NCBI RefSeq assembly: GCF_901000735.1
Contig: NC_081543.1
Span: 13,093,369 to 13,157,368 of the forward strand
DNA from: Corylus avellana
Taxonomy: Eukaryota > Streptophyta > Magnoliopsida > Fagales > Betulaceae
Direction: 5' to 3'
Length of the DNA: 64,000 bases
The translations under genes were made by a program, and so were the position numbers. Below the pieces are notes generated by a model. That model ran no database searches, had not been told where the DNA came from, and saw only the letters and a list, made by a program, of their open reading frames with translations. Positions 58,641 to 64,000 of the stretch are shown piece by piece. Numbering within the stretch: the first letter of the stretch is position 1; every line of letters starts with the position of its first letter.

Positions 58641-59274
58641 TTTGAGAAGTTTTCAGCACCATACTGGCATCGTCAATTTTACTTGACTATATTGACACAA
58701 ATTTTTGCCATCCTTTATGACCGAACGCAAAGAGCATGTACCACTTGCAACGCATCCCCTTTTAATTCTACCCTTCGCCCAAATTAACAAAAGAAAATAA
58801 TTTAGGATCAGTTATAACTTTTTAAATTTTGAAAAAACATCATAATTTAGTTATATAATTTTCCATACCTCTAAAGCAAGGTGGGGGGGAGCAGAGTGAA
58901 AAAACATGGGACCTCAATATCCCCAAAATTTTCAACCCACAAAAACATAAAACTCCATGACTGCTTTTTGATTGTCTGAGGCAGATCAGGTGTCAACTTA
59001 TGTTTATGTCATACATATTATGCATCTACTGTAGTTAACAGTTAATCAGCATTTAAAGCAGGTTTCCCATGTGAAAGGAATTTTGTTTTGTCAACAGTAC
59101 TGGTTCAAATGTACATGCACCAATGTAACCCAAGGTCTAATCAATGAAACAGTTGAAAAAGAAACGATGGTAATCCCCCACTTGTCTTTTCCACTTAAAC
59201 TAAAGATGCTTAATTAGTTAATTAGACCCTGGGTCCATGCTTAAGCTTTTAATTATAATTTATATATATATAAG

Positions 59275-59624
59275 ATTAAATTCACTTTACTCTATGAAGT
59301 TTTAGAAATTTTTTAATTTGAACCCTAATGTTTAAAAATTAGCAATATACCCTCCCATAAAATTTTTTCAATTCAGACATTTCGTTACTAATTTCTGTCA
59401 AATTAAACAAAAATCTATGAAATTACGTAATTACCTTCAATTTTTTTTTTTTTTTTTTAATTTTCGTCAAATTAGACAAAAATTAGTAAAGGTTTGAATT
59501 AAATTAGTAAAGGAGGGTTTGAATTAAATTTTTTTTAAATATTATGAGTGTACATTGCCGATTTTTAAACATTGAAATTCGAATTGAAAAACCTCTGAAA
59601 TTTCAGGGGATAAAGTAAATTTAA
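59275..59624. mobile_element. MITE with long inverted repeats
   Basis: AAATTCACTTTACTCTATGA on the left matches the complement of the right end (AAATTTACTTTATCCCCTGA). Symmetry continues through AATGTTTAAAAAT on both sides and GTCAAATTA near the centre. Non-coding. Confidence 0.7.
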
Positions 59625-59922
59625 CATATACTTTATCTATATATATATAGGGTAGGTTTTAAGACATTGACTAGGAAACAAATATGACTTCACAATTAGA
59701 AAGGCCAGAAATCCAAACCTTCTACAAATATATAATGTTTGAAGATAATTTTTTGATTCCTTCTTTATTCATGATCACCCTTTAAATAGAAAAATATAAC
59801 GATACCTACAAAGAGTTTAATTAGCTATTTTAGATAGAAACATAGCTACCAATCTCTCTATCAATCACTTATTGAGTTTTTAAAAAGAAAGATTGCACAT
59901 GATATCAACGTTAAAAAATGAG

Positions 59923-60405
59923 AAAAATGTAAAATTAGTCATGTGATTTATCTGATTTATAATAAATTTCGTGCGATATTAAAATGTTTTGAGAGATCCC
60001 TTGAGTATACATAAATACAAATTACTCAATCCCTACTGTAAAATTATGTCAAAAAAATGATGAATTTCGTTAATGTGTCACATCAAAGCTCCGACATGAC
60101 ACGCTAATGGCTGAGGGTGGCTCGCAGGTCGTCATCAACCCACCCTCTTCTTCCAACACCTTACCCTTTAATGCTTATATATTTATAATTTTTATTTTTT
60201 TTTATATTTATGTTTTCTAAAATTTATTATAGATTAGACATAATACACTAACGAAATTCATCAATTTTTTAAACGTAATTTGACAGCAGTGAGTAATTTC
60301 TACTTATTTCTACGTATCCCAGAAAACTCTCATTACATTTTAATATCATACAAAGTTTATTGTAAATTAGGTAAACTATATGTATACTAATTTTACATTT
60401 TTTTT
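59923..60405. mobile_element. MITE with about 170-bp inverted repeats
   Basis: AAAAATGTAAAATTAGT at the left equals the complement of the right end. TTATAATAAATTTCGTGCGA pairs with the complement of CATACAAAGTTTATTGTAAA, and GATGAATTTCGTTA with TAACGAAATTCATC. The unpaired centre (60070-60180) is richer in GC. Confidence 0.75.
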
Positions 60406-62131
60406 TTCTTTAAAAAAGAAAGACAAGAACATGATTGAGTTAGGAATCATTGGAGTTTTAAATATGCCAATTACCTTTTCTTTTTTCTTTTTGGGAGGAG
60501 GAAGGTGGCCTTGTAAAATAGGGTCAGCAGCTACCTTCGGTGCCTACCCCTTGGCGCAGCCCTGTCACCTAAGCTAATTACTTCATATTTTAGTATTTTA
60601 CACTCATTTCTCAAAAAGCAAATGACATGTAAAGTCAAATAGACAACACAGTCATCTCCAACTATGAAATAATGTCGGGCTCTTTTGGTAGCGGGGTTTA
60701 GACCATTTTTAATTGAAGAGCGAAAAAGTTACTTTTATTTAAAATGATTTTTTAAATATTTAAAAAATTATTTATATTAAATTAGTTAAAAAAAATATAA
60801 AATAAATGTTTGATTAGAACAATTAAAAAAAAAAAAAAAAAATGTAGCAGCACTTTTCAAGAAAGTCATTTTATTTTTTATTATTTCTTTCACCTGTTTT
60901 TTTTTTTTTTTTAAAAAAAATTTTCCCTACTTTTTTTCTTGCATGTTCTCTTCTTCCTAAAATTTTTCTTATTTTTCTTCTCACATGTTCTATTTTTCTC
61001 AAAACTTTTATCACTTTTAATAATATTTAAATAATATAGATAAAAATATAGCTAATCAGATGCCGAAAACCTTTAAAAATTCATTAACTAAACTAAATAA
61101 AGTGCGTTTTAAGAAGTCATTTTGCATAAAAATTTAACTTATCCATTAAAAATGCTCTCAGTGTTATTTATTCTATTTTATTGTCATGTGATACAAAAGT
61201 TAAAGTAATTTGAAGTATTTTGTGAGTATTTTACTTCAATTTTTTTTTTTTTCCATGTCTTTTATTAACTTTAGGAAAGAATAACAACAAAAATATTAGT
61301 TATTTAGGTTAATCATGTGGAGGATATTCATGTACAAATGACTGGCCGTGGCCCAGGTCATTTAAATTTCAATGTCAGATGTAAAGTTAAAAAGGACATG
61401 TCAATGAGGTGTGAATCACGTGCGCCTTGCCATGTCCCCACCCTCCCCCAAGTGGATCAAAGTGTTCAAGTCCTTGGCCGGAGACAGTGTACGTACTGCT
61501 CTTTACTCAGACATCTCTGGCCGGCCGGACGTTTACCGCAGGGAGAAACCACATGGTTGATGGGGCTTCTTCAGTTCTTCTTCCGGGTGCAACACTGCAA
61601 CTTGCAATTAACGTCATGTTTACTGCCGAGACCACTTGTCCACTCATCTGACTTTGCCCTTTCTTTGTACTCAGTGCTAACAGCCTGCATTAGTGCATTG
61701 GTGGGTGGCATGTGAGTATCTGTGGGTACGTAGGGAGTTTCAAGTGCTCCGATAGGTATTCAGTTTGAATAGGTAGTTGAACATTTATCTATTCATTTGG
61801 GCTAATTCAAATTAACCATCTTAAAAAATTACCACTCATTTACACGCACGTTATTCACACGACCAACCACGTACCCGTCACGTTTAACCGCCTTAAACTC
61901 TATATCATTTCTTGGTGAAAAACCTTTCTGTTAGGACTAGTTGTTAAATCAGACGAAATCTCGATCATGTGCATAGCACATACGTGTTTTTAAATGTAAA
62001 ATAATGAAATTGATAGTTTAAGGTGGTTAAATATGAAATGTAATTTGTGAGGGCGACTTATAAGTGAGTAGTAGTTGAATGGGGTCAAGTTTAATTAACC
62101 CTTCTATTTAATATTAATCCTTCTCCTAATT
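60406..62131. other. Intergenic with one GC-richer island, no gene recognised
   Basis: 60495-60570 and 61330-61720 are richer in GC than the surroundings. The latter has an open plus-strand frame (61317-61715, 132 codons) without any family resemblance; I do not call it a gene. The rest is AT-rich. Confidence 0.35.
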
Positions 62132-62388
62132 TCATTTTGGACAAAGTTTTTTTTTCAAATTGAATTGGAGGAACTTTCTTCAATTTAGTCTATAAAAATG
62201 ACATACATATTTAAGCATGTGAGATGCACATATTTTTTAATAGTAGAGATAAAGTTAGAATAAATAATATTAAAAACTCATTTGCATTTCACATATTATT
62301 AAAAAATAGACAGTCATTTTTATAGACTGAGTTGAAGGAAGTTCCTCAAACCTAATTTGAAATAAAACTCTGTCCATTTCATAAAGGA
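62132..62388. mobile_element. MITE with long inverted repeats
   Basis: GGACAAAGTTTTTTTTTCAAAT and TTAGTCTATAAAAATGAC on the left pair with the complement of AAATAAAACTCTGTCC and GTCATTTTTATAGACTGAG on the right. Also internally symmetrical around CACATATT. Confidence 0.75.
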
Positions 62389-63873
62389 CTCATTTATTAC
62401 TCAAATCGAAAAATCCTCCTTCTTACTGCATTTCTTTTCTTTTTTATTACTCCTCAACTTCGATTGATCGAACCCACAACACCATTTTACTCGCACATGT
62501 GACACACTTTCAAATCACAGCTGGTTTGATAGATCGAATCTACTATTCATCATCTTCTCCGAATTAATACCTTCCAAACATACCATTCCTCTGGACTAAT
62601 TATCCTCTTCCATGCCTCACTCCATATTATCAACACCATAACAAAACAATGATTACAAGATCAAAATCCTTTCTTTTCCAACAATTTCGATATTCCTACT
62701 TAACCCTAAAACACAATATTATCCACAACATCAATACAACTATAACAACCTTCATCAAACTTTACATCAAACTTCACAACTGACAACTTTAAACACTCCA
62801 TTCCAACACCCATTATTAGGGCTGAAATATTAACCGTCCGCTAACTGTCTAATCGCCTAACCACTTTTAAAGGGTGTTAGAAAAAATCGTTAACTGTTAG
62901 TTCTTAAATAACTGCTAACTACTGCAAAGGCGATTACTAAATTTTATTAACCGCCTTTTAACCTCTACCCGCTATCCCAAACAAACCAACTACAGCAACA
63001 AACATCCCTATCATACTCAACACAAACCAAAACACACATACACATCAAATTTAAAGCATAGACAAAACTCACCATGCTAGCTTCTTTGGCCGCTTCTTCT
63101 CCAAGGCCCCCCTCTTTTTTGGTTTTATGGCAACTTGTATTGCACGTTTAAAATTAAGTTCGATCAATCGAAACTTGGTAGCTCTCATTAATTGCACGTC
63201 AAATCTTACATACTTGAACGTTTGATTCTCTTTTTGATCGATCAAAAACCCAAATCAATCGATTGTCAATATATGGTTCAACCATGTGTAGATTCGATTT
63301 TGATAAACCCCAAGTTCAATTGAATAAACTCTTATCCATGTCTCTCTTTCTCGAGGAGTCACGGGTTCAATAAATCGAAGTATGCCAATCACATGATACT
63401 CAGGCAACCATTCCATTTTCTTATCTCGAAATCAAACACCTATAACCCAAATTTGATCTTTCAATCATCTAGAACCCAAAACTTTTCTTAGTCGGTGATA
63501 AAACCTTCCAACATTTTAAACCCCAAATTTTCCTATGATTTGGCTAAATCTCTACAATCAAAGTTAAAGCTTATATACCATTATCTGCCTGAATTAAATA
63601 TACATGATCCACAACCCAAAGGTTCATTTCCTCAAATATTACGATCTTCACTAAAAAATTAACTCCTCATAATCTTCCAAAATTTATTATTCCCCCCATA
63701 AAATATCACAAATTCACCTCATAACCCTAGAATACTAAAAAGTCACCTCAACACAAAAGGAAAAGAAAAAAATTAAGAGAGAACTGGCTCCATTTGGTAA
63801 AAGTTTTTATTTCGATACTATTCATCATACTTTTTTTATTTTTTCAACATTCTCTTGCTTTTTACATTACATC
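62389..63873. other. Intergenic, no gene recognised
   Basis: 62815-62960 holds ATTAACCGTCCGCTAACTG and TTATTAACCGCC, loosely like the interior of hAT-type MITEs. Elsewhere AT- and CA-rich DNA with repeated CAATCGA/GATCGA words at 63160-63320, no coding frame. Confidence 0.35.
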
Positions 63874-64000
63874 AATCACTTTTTTATTGTTCCCAAGAGA
63901 TAGCTCAATCGGCTGGGACCACACTTAATGAAGTGAATGTCACTAGTTTGAATCCCCCTTCTCCCTCTTGTGCTGACATGTCAAAAAAAAAATCACTTTT
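63874..64000 (+). mobile_element. tRNA-derived SINE, member 2, with target duplication
   Basis: A box TAGCTCAATCGGCTGG (63901) and B box-like GTCACTAGTTTGAATC, then CCCCCTTCTCCCTC, GACATGTC and an A run: the same layout as 56730-56859. AATCACTTTT occurs at 63874 and again at 63991 directly after the A tail, a good target-site duplication. The window ends inside the right copy. Confidence 0.8.

Noticed and set aside
1..64000. CRISPR arrays, bacterial operons, NBS-LRR genes
   Set aside because: No spaced identical repeats of the CRISPR kind; gene structure is eukaryotic; no P-loop NB-ARC motifs were seen next to the LRR sequences.

Overview
The window is nuclear DNA of a flowering plant, most likely a woody eudicot. 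It is AT-rich, has long introns with GT/AG borders, many MITEs and microsatellites, and three plant gene families: LRR receptor-like proteins (RLPs), CYP716 cytochromes P450 and an ArfGAP2/3-type AGD protein. I cannot fix the species. All recognised genes lie on the minus strand.

Layout. (1) 1-10043 and 26201-36547 are two near-identical copies of one block, in the same orientation and about 26.2 kb apart. Each carries an RLP gene with broken frames followed by a complete-looking three-exon CYP716 gene (473 residues). (2) The 16 kb between them, 10144-26200, is an RLP graveyard: a 5'-truncated RLP with a 503-codon open frame (12110-13621), an exon-1 relic without its start codon (19556-19927), smaller RLP pieces, and repeated copies of the RLP upstream region. 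These are broken up by a Ty3/gypsy remnant with a 3' LTR, a 5S-rRNA-bearing Cassandra-like fragment, CACTA-like elements and MITEs. (3) 36550-44600 has no recognised gene. It holds hAT-type non-autonomous elements (one with a perfect 8-bp target duplication), long-TIR MITEs and a tandem repeat that runs into an assembly gap. (4) 44614-54477 is a seven-exon ArfGAP gene whose two largest introns are filled by decayed LINEs, one carrying a MITE. (5) 54520-64000 is intergenic, with MITEs and two tRNA-derived SINEs.

Function. The RLP cluster looks like a birth-and-death immune-receptor-type locus. The paired CYP716 genes probably oxidise a triterpene scaffold. The ArfGAP is a housekeeping vesicle-traffic gene. 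I see no direct functional link between RLP and P450; they are simply co-duplicated. In the block the RLPs have decayed while both P450 copies stayed open, differing by four residues. Three runs of N (10044-10143, 32186-32561, 41027-41126) limit the reading, and the first lies exactly where block copy 1 stops matching copy 2, so a false (haplotig) duplication must be considered.
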